Notes: generated from the letters alone by a model not told the origin. A stretch of DNA of 64,000 nucleotides from Planctomycetota bacterium (GCA_029259635.1 JAJDEU010000057.1:62001-126000), one strand, 5' to 3'. Positions 1 through 9,035 are shown, counted from the first letter of the stretch. A program made the numbers and translations.

Positions 1-930
1 CGTGTAGTCGACTTTGACGCCGGGAACGGGAGCACCCTGAACATCGATGACTCGCCCCCGTATTTCCTTCAACTCTCGTTGATAGCTCGCGACGAGCTCG
101 TGTATACCGGCGTGAGGATCGACCGAGGGTGGAGTGACCGCCGGCCCCTCTTGCTTCACTTCCGTTCGTCGCGACGGGTTCTCTTCAGGCACCTGAAGAC
201 CCACCAGCTCAATACCTGCTTGAGCCGACGAGGGCTCATCGTCCATCAGCTCCGGCGCATCCAAGCTGCCGATACCGAGAACAACAACGACGATACCGAT
301 CGCCACAAGGGCCCATTTAATCGGAAGACTCAAAGCAATCACTCCTGCGAAGCTGGGTAAAGAAGGCGCGGTTTTCGGGACACGCAAAGAGTCCGGCCAC
401 AAGCTCGCGAGTCCGGATAACCACGCCAAGCCCTCCGATTCATCGTTCGGTTTCAACCGCAGTCGCAATCGGCGAAGGCCTTCTTGCGTCCGCGTGCTCA
501 CCGTCGATTCCGTGAGGGACATTCGTTCGGCGATCTCGCGAAGGGAGAGACCGTCGAAGAATCGATACAACAGGGTCGAGCGGTAGGGCTCGGCGAGCTG
601 CATCAGCTCCGCGACAATCTCCTGGTAGGCGCCCGCGCGCTCGACCACTTGAAGAGTCGAGGGAAGCCTGTCCGGTACGCGCAGCAGATCCTCACGCTCG
701 GAGCGCCTTCGCTCGGAGCGCCCCTGGGTACGGCTGAGGTTGCGCAGAATCGACGCGAACCAGCCCCTGACCGACGCCGGCTTCTCCACCGAAGAGGTCA
801 AGGCCACAAGCATGGCGTCCTGGGTCAAGTCATCCGCAATATCGGGATCGCGGACGAGCTGAATGGCCAGGGAGCGAACCCACCCAATCTGAGCCAAGAG
901 CTCCTTCTGATGAACGGAATGAATCGGCAT
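1..930 (-). CDS. ECF sigma factor fused to a membrane anchor and extracytoplasmic domain (C-terminus cut by window edge)
   Basis: An open minus-strand frame of 310 codons runs from an ATG at 930 off the left edge. Residues 1-160 form an ECF-type sigma-70 factor: a region-2 segment around 20-70 (DPDIADDLTQDAMLVA) and a region-4 helix-turn-helix around 115-155 (LSLREIAERMSLTESTVSTR). A single transmembrane helix follows at about 196-222, then an acidic linker. The last visible residues (VIDVQGAPVPGVKVDY) look like the first strand of a carboxypeptidase-regulatory-like beta domain, so the C-terminal part should lie outside the cytoplasm. ECF factors with C-terminal extensions are known in Planctomycetes and are thought to act as signal-coupled regulators; the signal here is unknown. 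The next gene is divergent, with a 123-base gap. Confidence 0.85.
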   Translation of the reverse strand, partial: MPIHSVHQKELLAQIGWVRSLAIQLVRDPDIADDLTQDAMLVALTSSVEKPASVRGWFASILRNLSRTQGRSERRRSEREDLLRVPDRLPSTLQVVERAGAYQEIVAELMQLAEPYRSTLLYRFFDGLSLREIAERMSLTESTVSTRTQEGLRRLRLRLKPNDESEGLAWLSGLASLWPDSLRVPKTAPSLPSFAGVIALSLPIKWALVAIGIVVVVLGIGSLDAPELMDDEPSSAQAGIELVGLQVPEENPSRRTEVKQEGPAVTPPSVDPHAGIHELVASYQRELKEIRGRVIDVQGAPVPGVKVDYT

Positions 931-1053
931 AGTTTCAAAGAATGAGTGCCGCCGAGCCCTAGTCTAGCTTGGCAATTCGCGATCTTTCTCGCGATTCGTC
1001 GGCGGGCTCCCCGTCGCTCCCCTCCGATTCAAGCCAGCCTCTCCGTGAACCCG

Positions 1054-1596
1054 ATGCGCCCCCAGCTCCAGCTCCTCGCCGCACTCGCCGCTCTCCTCAG
1101 CCTCTCGCTGCCCTTCGACACCGACGCTCCTCGGCCTGCCGAAGAATCTGAAGAGGCCGAGCCAATCGATCGAACTCTTGAAGAGCTCTATGCGGCGTTT
1201 AGCTTTGCCCCAGGCGAGAGCTTCGACCGAGAGCGGTTCGAGCGCTTCTTTATGCCGAACGCTGTCTTCGTCCAACCCGCTGGCGCCGACGCTTCACGGC
1301 AGATTGACGACCTCGACAAGTTTTACTCCGACTTTGAAACCTTCGTCGCCAGCGCTCGTGTTCAGACGCACGGAATCCACGAGCTCATTCTATTCCATCG
1401 GACGGACTTCTACGGCGACATCGCGCACAGCTACGTCGTCTTTCAGCCCAGCTTCGGCGACGAAGTGATTCCACCGAATTCTCGCGGAATGGACAGCTTT
1501 CAGTTGATCAAGAGCGCGGGAACTTGGAAAGTCGCCTCGATGACCACCCGGTTCGAGAGCGCTGAACTATCGATCCCCGAACGCTTCCTTCGTTAA
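1054..1596 (+). CDS. Secreted NTF2-like (SnoaL/DUF4440-type) protein
   Basis: Encodes 180 residues from the ATG at 1054. The frame is open further upstream, but only this start puts a signal peptide (hydrophobic stretch LQLLAALAALLSLSLP) at the N-terminus. The mature part has the length and pattern of the NTF2-like fold: LEELYAAFSF, a variable insert, FYSDFETFVA, then strands ending in WKVASMTTRF. The closing 'SFQLIKSAGTWKVASM' strand pair is typical of DUF4440/SnoaL-like proteins that bind small ligands or act as accessory domains. No catalytic residues can be assigned. It is divergent from the sigma factor and is followed 27 bases later by a membrane protein on the same strand. Confidence 0.7.
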   Translation: MRPQLQLLAALAALLSLSLPFDTDAPRPAEESEEAEPIDRTLEELYAAFSFAPGESFDRERFERFFMPNAVFVQPAGADASRQIDDLDKFYSDFETFVASARVQTHGIHELILFHRTDFYGDIAHSYVVFQPSFGDEVIPPNSRGMDSFQLIKSAGTWKVASMTTRFESAELSIPERFLR

Positions 1597-1623
1597 CGGC
1601 GGAAGTGCCCAGTCTTGAGCAGG

Positions 1624-3159
1624 ATGAATCCACAAGCGCCCGATAGCCTCGGGCCATCTCGCGCCCGCCTACGACCGACGGACCTCGTGCTCGCAATTCT
1701 CTTGGGAGTTCTGGCACTCACCGATTACGTCCTCACTCCGATCGTGCGTGGCTACGGAGACGGCCCCAACCTCATCGGTCTCTTCGCGGACCCCGATAAC
1801 CTCCGCCCGTCTTACAACCACGCGCTCTACCTCCCCCTCGCACGAGCTCTCAAGGCCGGACTTGCTCTCTTCGGTGTAGAGCCGAGCGCAGCGGGAACGC
1901 TGCTCTTCTACTCACAACTCTCCACGGCGCTTGGACTCTCCTGCTCTCTGCTCTGCGCCCGCGCTCTCGGAATCGCTCGAGTACCCGCGCTCTTGGCGAC
2001 GCTCCTCTTCGCCGTCTCGCCCCCGGTCTGGTTCTACGCTTCCGTGCCCGAGGTTCACGCGCCCCACTTTGCCGCAGTGAGCTTCGTCGCCCTGCTTACG
2101 CTCATCGCTCCGTGGCGGCGACCGATTCTCGCCACCGGTTTGTTGTGCATCGCGATGCCCGTCCTGTTCCTCACGCACCAAACCGGACTCTTCTTTTTCC
2201 CCGGCTGGATCTTCCTCGTGCAGCTAGCGCGCAGCCGCTTCTCCGCCCCCTTTGCGCAGAGCACGCTCTTCCTAAGAATCGCGCCGAGTCTCGTCCTCAG
2301 CTTCGGGCTCGCGCTTCTCTTCAACGCCACTCTCCGGGACATCTCCCTGGACGCGAGTCTTTCGCGATCCTCCGCCGCCATAACGACCCACAACGGTCCC
2401 GTTCTTGAAGGCATTTGGCTCGGCTGGATTCAGCCTCTGGCGCTGCTCTGGCTCCCTTTGCTCGCGGCCCTTTTCTTCCGCACCCGCGACGAGCTTGCAA
2501 AGAAGCTCATCCTCCCCCTCGCCTTGGTGTTCTTGCCCAACCTCATCTTCTTCCTCGCGTGGGGAGTACCCGAGCGCGGTGGCTACACGCTTGGAGGCGG
2601 CGTCTTCTTGATCATCTTCACCAGCCTCGGACTGGCCAAGCTGAACCACGCATCGAGCCGTCGAGCTACGATCAGCGCGATCGCGCTCGGCACCTTGCTC
2701 ATCCTCGGCCAAGCTGCCCTTGCACGCCACCAGCGCAACCTGTTCGACGACCCGGTCGTCAACCAAAGCATGCAGGAGCGCATCGATACCGCTCGAATCG
2801 CATTCGGCGACAATGAGCTGCGGCACGTCTTGCTGAGCTTTGATCACACGAACCAAACCATCTCGGCAAGAGCGCCTGAAATCCAAGAGGTCAGGCTGCG
2901 TGTCGCGCTCTCCAAGGCCGCTCAAAAAAATGAGCCGCCTTCGGCTTTCGCGAGCTTCGTCGTCGAGTTGCTCCAACAACTTCACGCCGCGAAGCCAGTC
3001 GTAACGGTTCTCGATCGGAGCTACGCCGTCTATCTCACCGACGACTCGATCGCGGTTCAGACCTTGCAGGCCACCGAAGAACGGATCCGAGAAGAGTTCG
3101 ACGTCGTCGAGTTCAGCGGTCCGGGTGGTGGCTTCTGGAAACTCACTCCACTGGAGTAG
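1624..3159 (+). CDS. Polytopic membrane protein, DUF2723/GT-C-like
   Basis: 511 residues from the ATG at 1624; a TTG three codons earlier is less likely. About ten hydrophobic helices occupy residues 25-375, followed by a soluble C-terminal domain of about 130 residues. The first loop carries YNHALYLPLARAL and a later segment reads SPPVWFYASVPEVHAPHF, which resembles DUF2723-type membrane proteins related to GT-C mannosyltransferases that use polyprenyl-linked sugars. A lipid-linked glycosyltransferase role is therefore plausible but not proved; the acidic motif expected in the first loop of GT-C enzymes is not clear. The protein sits 27 bases after the NTF2-like gene, possibly in one transcript. 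Confidence 0.65.
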   Translation: MNPQAPDSLGPSRARLRPTDLVLAILLGVLALTDYVLTPIVRGYGDGPNLIGLFADPDNLRPSYNHALYLPLARALKAGLALFGVEPSAAGTLLFYSQLSTALGLSCSLLCARALGIARVPALLATLLFAVSPPVWFYASVPEVHAPHFAAVSFVALLTLIAPWRRPILATGLLCIAMPVLFLTHQTGLFFFPGWIFLVQLARSRFSAPFAQSTLFLRIAPSLVLSFGLALLFNATLRDISLDASLSRSSAAITTHNGPVLEGIWLGWIQPLALLWLPLLAALFFRTRDELAKKLILPLALVFLPNLIFFLAWGVPERGGYTLGGGVFLIIFTSLGLAKLNHASSRRATISAIALGTLLILGQAALARHQRNLFDDPVVNQSMQERIDTARIAFGDNELRHVLLSFDHTNQTISARAPEIQEVRLRVALSKAAQKNEPPSAFASFVVELLQQLHAAKPVVTVLDRSYAVYLTDDSIAVQTLQATEERIREEFDVVEFSGPGGGFWKLTPLE

Positions 3160-3187
3160 AGCACGAAGAAGCGCTGCGCCTCGCGCT

Positions 3188-4345
3188 CTACTTCATCAGC
3201 CAAGTATTGTTGGCGATCGGGTCGCGTTTGCGGTGCAGGCGTTGAATGTCATTCTGAGCGAGTCCCGCGATGCTCATTTGAATGTCGTCATTGACGTCGC
3301 CGTTTAGATAGTAGCTGTGCTCCATAAAGCCACCGACCACGTCGCTGCAATCCACTTGGTGAATCTTGGAGTGAACGAGAGAGGGACGCGCCGCACCGCC
3401 GGAACCCAGCCGATCGGGATTGCCCTTCGTAATGTCAGACCCGAGCAGCGCGTTGTCCCCGCGATTGAAATAGACCGAGATGCTCCGTCCCAGTTCATGC
3501 AAGCGCCCCATCGCACCGTTGGGTTCGAGAACGTCGTCGTCAATATCCGACGCGCATAAGAAGACTTGCTCGAACAAGCGCGGCATCCGAGAACCGGCAG
3601 AGAAATCCGCAAGACGCTCGAGTGCGTTCTGAAGCACGTAGTTTCCCATCGAGTGGCACAACAAGTGCAATTCTCGCTCGCACAACTCAACACCGCCCGG
3701 AGTCTCTCCGGAGATGCTTCTCAACTCCATGAGGAAGTCGCGCAGCTTCAAGAGACCTCGTCCGACGGACATGCCCGAGCCGCGCGCGTCGGATCGATCG
3801 GACTTATAGGCGGCGAAAGGCATGGCGCTGCCATCCGACGGCCAACTGAAGAGCACGACGCGCAATGGCTGAACCGCATGCGCACGAGCGCGATGATTCA
3901 ATTGCTCTTGAAGTGCCAGTGCGGACCCCACCGCATCGTTCCAGGAGACGTTGTAGCCGTGGATGTAGATCAGGACATCTCGACTGGCGAGCATGTGCTT
4001 CTGAATCTGCGCGAACATCGCGCGGGAACCATAAGCGTTCGGCTTCTGGTCTTTCTCCGTCTTCTTGGTGTTGATGTTCTCTCGAAACGCTCGGATCCGG
4101 CGATAGCGTCCCGAAGCGCACAACTTCCCAAAGTAAGTCGCGAGGGTCTCGCCATCGCCCGTGCCGTAACCGACCGAGTCCTCCAGGTGCGAGCGGATCT
4201 TCGATGCGCTGGCCTGAACGGTCACGCGCCCAAAGCGAAGGTTCTCCATTCCATCCGCGCTGAACTTCGTGCCATAACCATCCGGTCGCCAGCGGTCGCC
4301 CTTGTGTGCACGATTCGTGGCGTAATAGATCACTCTTTGAGGCAT
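3188..4345 (-). CDS. Alpha/beta hydrolase, DUF900 family
   Basis: 385 residues from the ATG at 4345. The central part has the DUF900 alpha/beta-hydrolase signature: a strand and oxyanion-type HGYN (VLIYIHGYNVSW), a strand with a Ser-Trp-Pro turn (VVLFSWPSDG), and the nucleophile elbow LLCHSMGNYVL with Ser232 as likely nucleophile. A following acidic stretch (FLCASDIDDDV) provides a candidate catalytic Asp, and HSYY near the C-terminus a candidate His. No signal peptide is seen, so it should be cytoplasmic. Substrate is unknown; members are annotated as esterase-like. It converges on the upstream membrane protein gene with a 28-base gap. Confidence 0.8.
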   Translation of the reverse strand: MPQRVIYYATNRAHKGDRWRPDGYGTKFSADGMENLRFGRVTVQASASKIRSHLEDSVGYGTGDGETLATYFGKLCASGRYRRIRAFRENINTKKTEKDQKPNAYGSRAMFAQIQKHMLASRDVLIYIHGYNVSWNDAVGSALALQEQLNHRARAHAVQPLRVVLFSWPSDGSAMPFAAYKSDRSDARGSGMSVGRGLLKLRDFLMELRSISGETPGGVELCERELHLLCHSMGNYVLQNALERLADFSAGSRMPRLFEQVFLCASDIDDDVLEPNGAMGRLHELGRSISVYFNRGDNALLGSDITKGNPDRLGSGGAARPSLVHSKIHQVDCSDVVGGFMEHSYYLNGDVNDDIQMSIAGLAQNDIQRLHRKRDPIANNTWLMK

Positions 4346-4582
4346 GCGAGCTCGCTTGATGTCGGGGTCTGGGAATCCAATACGGGCGAAGTGCTCTTAT
4401 ACCGATCGGGCGACCTTCATTCCATTCCGGCCACCCGTCCGGGCGGCGTGATCCCGGCAGAGCCGAAGAGGGGAGCTCTCCCTCTACCGGATCCCGCTCG
4501 GAACTCCCGATTCCCCCACGAACCGAGTATAGTTGTCTCGGAACTGGCGCTCATGCCGAGCGCGTAAGGGAATGAGTACGCC

Positions 4583-4852
4583 GTGAAAACGATCAAGAAC
4601 ACTACGAAGAAGCCGCTGAGCGTCCCCCTGCCACGGGGCAAACGACTCTTCCTCGGTCCGGGTAAGTCCGGTCAAATTGCGCCCAAAGCCGCGGATCACC
4701 CGCCCCTGGTCGCTCTCCTCGAATCGGGCGACCTCGAGCTGGTCTCGGAGGGCGGCAGTTTTGCTGGTCGAGGTAAAGGCAGTGGCTCTTCGAGCGGCTC
4801 TCCTCAGAGCCACACACCGGGTAAGACCGTGTTTCGTTCCGGCGACGGTTGA
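4583..4852 (+). CDS. Small protein of unknown function, basic with Gly/Ser-rich tail
   Basis: 89 residues from a GTG at 4583; an ATG at 4572 in another frame stops after four codons. A purine-rich stretch (taaggga) lies about 12 bases upstream. Residues 5-55 are compact and protein-like (NTTKKPLSVPLPRGKRLFL, then GPGKSGQIAP and LVALLESGDLEL), followed by a Gly/Ser-rich low-complexity tail. The body recalls short proteins with 'PLP-GGK-LFLGPGK' motifs found beside phage-tail-like genes, but no such genes are near, so I do not assign a function. Codon bias matches neighbouring genes. Confidence 0.55.
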   Translation: MKTIKNTTKKPLSVPLPRGKRLFLGPGKSGQIAPKAADHPPLVALLESGDLELVSEGGSFAGRGKGSGSSSGSPQSHTPGKTVFRSGDG

Positions 4853-5042
4853 GCCAAATCCGGGATGCCGAGCCTCGTGCTCGTCGAGCTTTGGAGCTAA
4901 AAACGAGCGGGATTTCCTCTAATGACCACGCGTGCCCCGTAGCTGTGCGGGCTCAGTTCCAGCCGGCCACGCGCGGATTCGAAATGCTCGACGTCGAATT
5001 GGATCCACTCACGCTTTCAAGCTCTACCGTACTCCCGGCCCA

Positions 5043-6098
5043 ATGAGCACCCTCTTCTTCAACCTCGTCCTAGGATTCGCGGGTTACGTCTGCTCCAAGC
5101 AATCCGAGGACCGGACGCCGCTTCGATTCGCGTGGAGCCTGCTCTTCCCCGTCGGACTGGTTGCGCTCTTCTTGAGCATGGCCTTCTCCCTACTTCCCTG
5201 GGAGCGCCACTTCGCCCTTCTGCGCTTCTTCGCCTGGGCGGTTTTCCTGCACGGCCCGATCTTGATGCTGGTCATCGCTCGTCGAAGTGGACGCAAAAAG
5301 CCCGGTTGGCTTTTAGGGAGCCTCACCATCGCGCTCGCCCTGGTTGGGGTTGCGGTGGATGCTTTCTTGATCGAACCGCACTGGCTCGAGATCAATCGGA
5401 TCACGATCGAGAGCGCGAAGATCACCAAGCCCACGCGGCTCGTCCTGATTGCCGACATCCAGACCGATCGGGTCGGCGAGTACGAGCGCGAGGTGATGGA
5501 GCGCGTCATGGAACAGAAGCCGGACATGATCTTCTTTGCCGGCGACTACATACAAGCGGATCCCGAAGCGGGCAAAGTTGAAATCGCGGCTCTCGCTACG
5601 ATTTTTGAAGAGGTCGGCCTCAGTGCTCCGCTCGGGATCTATGCCGTCGGAGGCAACACCGACAATGAGGGATGGGAGCGGGTCTTCGATAAGGTCAAGG
5701 CTCGAACCTTCTCCATCCGAGGCTCTGAGTACGTTGGAGAGATGAGTATTAGCGGGCTCACCGAAGACCAATCCTTCAACACGAGATTGAGGATAACCCC
5801 CAGCCACGAATTCAGGATCGTCCTCGGACACGCACCGGACTTCGCCCTCAATAAGCCCGACGTGGATCTCATTCTCGCCGGGCACTGTCATGGCGGGCAA
5901 GTTCGGCTGCCCTTTATCGGACCGCTGATGACACTGTCGCGCGTGTCGCGAGCTTGGGCCGCTGGTGTCACCGAGATCGACGAGGATACGACCTTGGTTG
6001 TCTCACGGGGAATTGGCATGGAGCGCGGCAGGGCTCCGCGCCTGCGCTTCTTATGCCGACCCGAATTGGTCGTGATCGATCTCGTCCCCGTGCCTTGA
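5043..6098 (+). CDS. Membrane-anchored metallophosphoesterase-fold protein, YkuE-like, with altered metal ligands
   Basis: 351 residues from the ATG at 5043; the frame is open upstream, but this start gives the expected N-terminal membrane region. Three or four hydrophobic helices occupy residues 1-115, then a calcineurin-like phosphoesterase domain. Motif I reads ADIQTD (D138, Q140), where D-x-H is normal. Motif II is intact (GDY, D168). Motif III reads GGNTDN (N205, T206) instead of GNHD/E. The last motif is intact (GHCHGGQ, H281 and H283). YkuE/LpxG-like relatives hydrolyse phosphoester or pyrophosphate bonds at the membrane. Two ligand substitutions suggest altered metal use or loss of activity. 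The next gene starts 20 bases downstream. Confidence 0.8.
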   Translation: MSTLFFNLVLGFAGYVCSKQSEDRTPLRFAWSLLFPVGLVALFLSMAFSLLPWERHFALLRFFAWAVFLHGPILMLVIARRSGRKKPGWLLGSLTIALALVGVAVDAFLIEPHWLEINRITIESAKITKPTRLVLIADIQTDRVGEYEREVMERVMEQKPDMIFFAGDYIQADPEAGKVEIAALATIFEEVGLSAPLGIYAVGGNTDNEGWERVFDKVKARTFSIRGSEYVGEMSISGLTEDQSFNTRLRITPSHEFRIVLGHAPDFALNKPDVDLILAGHCHGGQVRLPFIGPLMTLSRVSRAWAAGVTEIDEDTTLVVSRGIGMERGRAPRLRFLCRPELVVIDLVPVP

Positions 6099-6118
6099 AG
6101 CGAGCGGATGACACTTTC

Positions 6119-7018
6119 GTGAACAAGGTCTTCCGCGCGCTGCGGAGTCGAAAGGCCACTTGCCCGCTCAGCCTCGCGCTGATCCTGTTGGGTCTGTTCA
6201 TCTGGAACGGCAGCAACCAGAGCTGGAAGACCCCCGAGTACGGAGAGTTATTGCCGTCGCTGCCAACCACCCCGAAGCAACTCCGCGTGGTCAGCTTCAA
6301 TATCGCCAAGGCTCGCTTTCACCGCGGGTCCATCTCATTCGAGGCTCCAGAGCAGGTCGATCGAGCACTCGACGAGTTCGCACAACAACTGCGGGAAGCC
6401 GATGCGCACGTCGTCTTTCTCTCCGAGGTGGTCTGGGACTCAGGCCCGCGCCCGCTCAACCAAGTTCGCGCACTCGCTCGGAAGGCAAAGATGCATGCCT
6501 ACGCCTACGGCGATAACTACCGGTTCGGCCTGCCCTTTCTGGGAATCCGAACGGGAAACGCAATCCTCTCGAAACTTCCCCTGAAGGCCGTCTCCGTCCA
6601 ACAGCTGAAGGGAGCGTCATCCATCTTCAATCCCACCGGCAATCGACGCAGCTTGTGGGGCGAGCTCCTCCTCGATGGCGAGTGGCTGCGGATCGGCTCC
6701 ATTCGCAACGACTCTTTCGACTTGGCGAATAACGCTCAGCAGGTTCGGGAGATTTTGACTGAGATTAACGGAGAGCCCGCGCTGCTCGGCGGAGACTTCA
6801 ACGCCGAGCCGACAGATCCATCCATGGACGCGATCTGGACCTCAGAGCATTTCGCCGAGATCGTCCGCGATCAGCCGACTTATCCGGCCACTCAACCGAC
6901 GCGGCAAATCGACTACAACCTCGCTCCGGCAAGCTGGCGACTCATCGAACATCGGACTCTCCCTCCCACGAGTTCTGATCACCTCGCCGTCTTGTCCGTC
7001 TTCGAGCTGGGCCTCTAG
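6119..7018 (+). CDS. Membrane-anchored endonuclease/exonuclease/phosphatase (EEP) family protein
   Basis: 299 residues from a GTG at 6119, chosen because it directly precedes a positively charged N-terminus and one transmembrane helix (about residues 17-31); the frame is open far upstream, overlapping the phosphoesterase gene. The EEP fold follows: VVSFNIA (first catalytic Asn), a FLSEVVW segment with the metal-binding Glu, NAILSKLPL, LLGGDFNAEPTD (catalytic Asp/Asn) and the terminal SSDHLAVL (Asp-His pair). All expected catalytic positions are present, so it should be an active phosphodiesterase or phosphatase facing outward. Its place 20 bases after the degenerate metallophosphoesterase suggests a two-gene operon. 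Confidence 0.8.
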   Translation: MNKVFRALRSRKATCPLSLALILLGLFIWNGSNQSWKTPEYGELLPSLPTTPKQLRVVSFNIAKARFHRGSISFEAPEQVDRALDEFAQQLREADAHVVFLSEVVWDSGPRPLNQVRALARKAKMHAYAYGDNYRFGLPFLGIRTGNAILSKLPLKAVSVQQLKGASSIFNPTGNRRSLWGELLLDGEWLRIGSIRNDSFDLANNAQQVREILTEINGEPALLGGDFNAEPTDPSMDAIWTSEHFAEIVRDQPTYPATQPTRQIDYNLAPASWRLIEHRTLPPTSSDHLAVLSVFELGL

Positions 7019-7037
7019 AACAGGACCCGGCCGCGCC

Positions 7038-7229
7038 TCATTCGCTGTCGAGCAACAACTGAATGCGCGCCTGAAGGCTGTACTCCACAGCGCGCGGGAC
7101 GCCCACTTCTTGAAACTCACGGGGTAAGCCATATTCGTCGAGCAGGCGATGTGCGCGCTCCAGCTCGAGCTCCGCAGCCTCAGCTCGGGCCTCCAGTCGG
7201 TTTCGCTCTTGGTCTTCTCGTGACTGCAT
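7038..7229 (-). CDS. Small coiled-coil protein, function unknown
   Basis: 63 residues from an ATG at 7229. The first half is a charged heptad-like helix (ERNRLEARAEAAELELERAH) and the second half a shorter amphipathic segment ending in LLLDSE. The composition is protein-like and GC is concentrated at third codon positions, which is why I keep it. It converges on the EEP gene with a 19-base gap. No family is recognised. Confidence 0.5.
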   Translation of the reverse strand: MQSREDQERNRLEARAEAAELELERAHRLLDEYGLPREFQEVGVPRAVEYSLQARIQLLLDSE

Positions 7230-7493
7230 CGTTCCATGCTAGCCGCCCGACGGAGGCCAGCGTGTGTTTGCATTCCCCGAACTTCAGCGCTCCGTTTTTC
7301 GCTGGTCCAAAACTTAGGACGACCGAATAGGGCCGCGCTTCCCAGCGAGGTTCTGCCGAAGACGAGAACCCCGCGGGTGAAATTCACCGTCCGGGCGAGC
7401 CCAGATCTATGGAGAACCTCGGGACGGACCGGGGAATCGAGCGATCGGTCGGTTATTCTCTGAACCGACGCGGCAGGGACCGCCCTTTTCGAT

Positions 7494-8528
7494 ATGAGTG
7501 AAACGCTTGAACTCACCGTACCCGATGACGCCCACCTCCATTTGCGCGACGGTGACGCTCTCCGAATAACGGTCCCGGCCACCGCAAAGGTTTTTGCGAG
7601 AGCGGTGGTCATGCCCAACCTCTCCTCGCCCGTGACGACCGTCGCGGACGCTCTCGACTACCGGGCGCGCATCCTCGCCGCCGCGGGACCCGGAACCGCA
7701 TTCGATCCGCGCATGGCGCTCTACCTCACGGACGCGATGAGCTCCGACGAGATCCAGCGCGCCGCTGATTCGCCCCACATGGTTGCGTGCAAGCTCTACC
7801 CGCAGGGCGCCACCACCAATTCAGAGTTCGGAGTCGCCGATCTAGAAGCCCTCTACCCGGTCTTCGAGGCCATGCAAGCCGCGCACCTGCCGCTGCTCAT
7901 TCACGGTGAAGCGACCGACCCCGACGTCGACGTCTTCGACCGTGAAAAGGTCTTTATCGAGCGATCCCTAGAGCCCATCTCGGAACGCTTTCTCGAGCTG
8001 CCGATTGTCTTCGAGCACGTCACAACGTCGGACGCAGTTGAGTTCGTAAAGAGCGCGCGAGCGGGCGTTGCGGCGACCATCACGCCCCAGCACATTCTGA
8101 TGAACCGCAATGACCTCTTCGCGGGCGGGCTCAGGCCTCATCACTACTGCCTTCCGGTCCTCAAACGCAGCTCGCACCAGCTGGCCATTCAGCAGGCCGC
8201 GATTAGCGGGAACTCGCGCTTTTTCTTGGGTACAGATTCCGCTCCACACTCCAAATCATCGAAAGAGAGGGACTGTGGTTGCGCCGGTTGCTTTTCAGCG
8301 CCGGCGGCACTTCCCCTCTACGCGGAGGCTTTCGAGCAGCTGGGCGCACTCGAGCGGCTCGAAGACTTCGCATCTCGGTTCGCCGCGGAATTCTACGGCT
8401 GGCCGCTCAATGACAGCACGCTCTCGCTGTCGAGAAAACCGTGGAAGGTTCCGGAGCGTCTCGACTACGCCGAAGGCGAACAGATCGTCCCCTACTGGGC
8501 CGGACGACCGCTGAACTGGCAGCTCTAG
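7494..8528 (+). CDS. pyrC: Dihydroorotase
   Basis: 344 residues, the normal length of the class II (PyrC) enzymes. It interconverts carbamoyl-aspartate and dihydroorotate in pyrimidine synthesis in the cytoplasm. The binuclear zinc site is complete: HLHLRD (H14, H16), the lysine that becomes carboxylated in CKLYPQG (K100), LIHGE (H137), FEHVTT (H175) and the catalytic Asp in FLGTDSAPH. The loop SKERDCGCAGC, typical of PyrC, is also present. The gene stands alone with a 264-base upstream gap and a good terminator about 60 bases downstream. Confidence 0.96.
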   Translation: MSETLELTVPDDAHLHLRDGDALRITVPATAKVFARAVVMPNLSSPVTTVADALDYRARILAAAGPGTAFDPRMALYLTDAMSSDEIQRAADSPHMVACKLYPQGATTNSEFGVADLEALYPVFEAMQAAHLPLLIHGEATDPDVDVFDREKVFIERSLEPISERFLELPIVFEHVTTSDAVEFVKSARAGVAATITPQHILMNRNDLFAGGLRPHHYCLPVLKRSSHQLAIQQAAISGNSRFFLGTDSAPHSKSSKERDCGCAGCFSAPAALPLYAEAFEQLGALERLEDFASRFAAEFYGWPLNDSTLSLSRKPWKVPERLDYAEGEQIVPYWAGRPLNWQL

Positions 8529-8589
8529 GATCCTGCCCACCGCGGACGACCGACTCCCGTCTTCGCGGAAACATGCGCTCCTGAACAAG

Positions 8590-8619
8590 GCCGCGCTTCC
8601 ACCGGCGGCGTATTTTTTT
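8590..8619 (+). terminator. Rho-independent terminator after pyrC
   Basis: A short GC hairpin (GCCGC at 8590-8594 pairing with GCGGC at 8605-8609) is followed after three bases by seven T residues (8613-8619). It lies about 60 bases after the pyrC stop and before the next gene. Confidence 0.5.
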
Positions 8620-8666
8620 AGGCCTTCGGGAAGTACAGCTTTGAGCAGAGTGGGTATTCTCCCGCC

Positions 8667-8996
8667 ATGCTTCGGTTCGACACTCCCACAGCCTACCTGC
8701 GCAGCGTAGCCTTCCTCGAGGGCATCTCGTACCTCATCCTGCTGGCCTGTATGCCTCTGAAATATTGGGCAGGACAACCGACCCCGGTCCGAATTGCCGG
8801 CTCTCTGCACGGCCTGCTATTCGTCTGGCTCATGCTGCTCGTCTTGCAGGGCTTGACCATTCACTCGCGCAAATTCGGCTGGGCGGTACGGATCGGAATC
8901 GCCTCGTTGATTCCCTTCGGCCTGTTCTTCATGGACGCCCGACTTCGCAGAGAAGATGAAGAGTTCCGTGAAGCGAAGCGAGCGTCGCGCCCCTAG
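8667..8996 (+). CDS. DUF3817 membrane protein
   Basis: 109 residues with three hydrophobic helices. It matches the DUF3817 pattern closely: an N-terminal LRSVAFLEGISYLILL helix, a short loop (PLKYW), then GSLHGLLFVWLMLL with the conserved His, and a final helix with ASLIPFGLFFMDARL. These small integral membrane proteins are widespread and have no established biochemical role. It begins after the pyrC terminator, so it is probably its own transcript. Confidence 0.85.
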   Translation: MLRFDTPTAYLRSVAFLEGISYLILLACMPLKYWAGQPTPVRIAGSLHGLLFVWLMLLVLQGLTIHSRKFGWAVRIGIASLIPFGLFFMDARLRREDEEFREAKRASRP

Positions 8997-9035
8997 TCGG
9001 ATCGTCGCCGTCACCGGGTGAATGACGGCTCCGCG

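Noticed and set aside
484..945. Plus-strand open frame of 153 codons opposite the sigma factor
   Set aside because: Composition is Arg/Gly-rich and it is exactly antisense to a well-supported ECF sigma domain.
3566..4567. Plus-strand open frame of 333 codons
   Set aside because: It is the shadow of the DUF900 hydrolase, whose nucleophile elbow and HGYN motif are clear on the minus strand.
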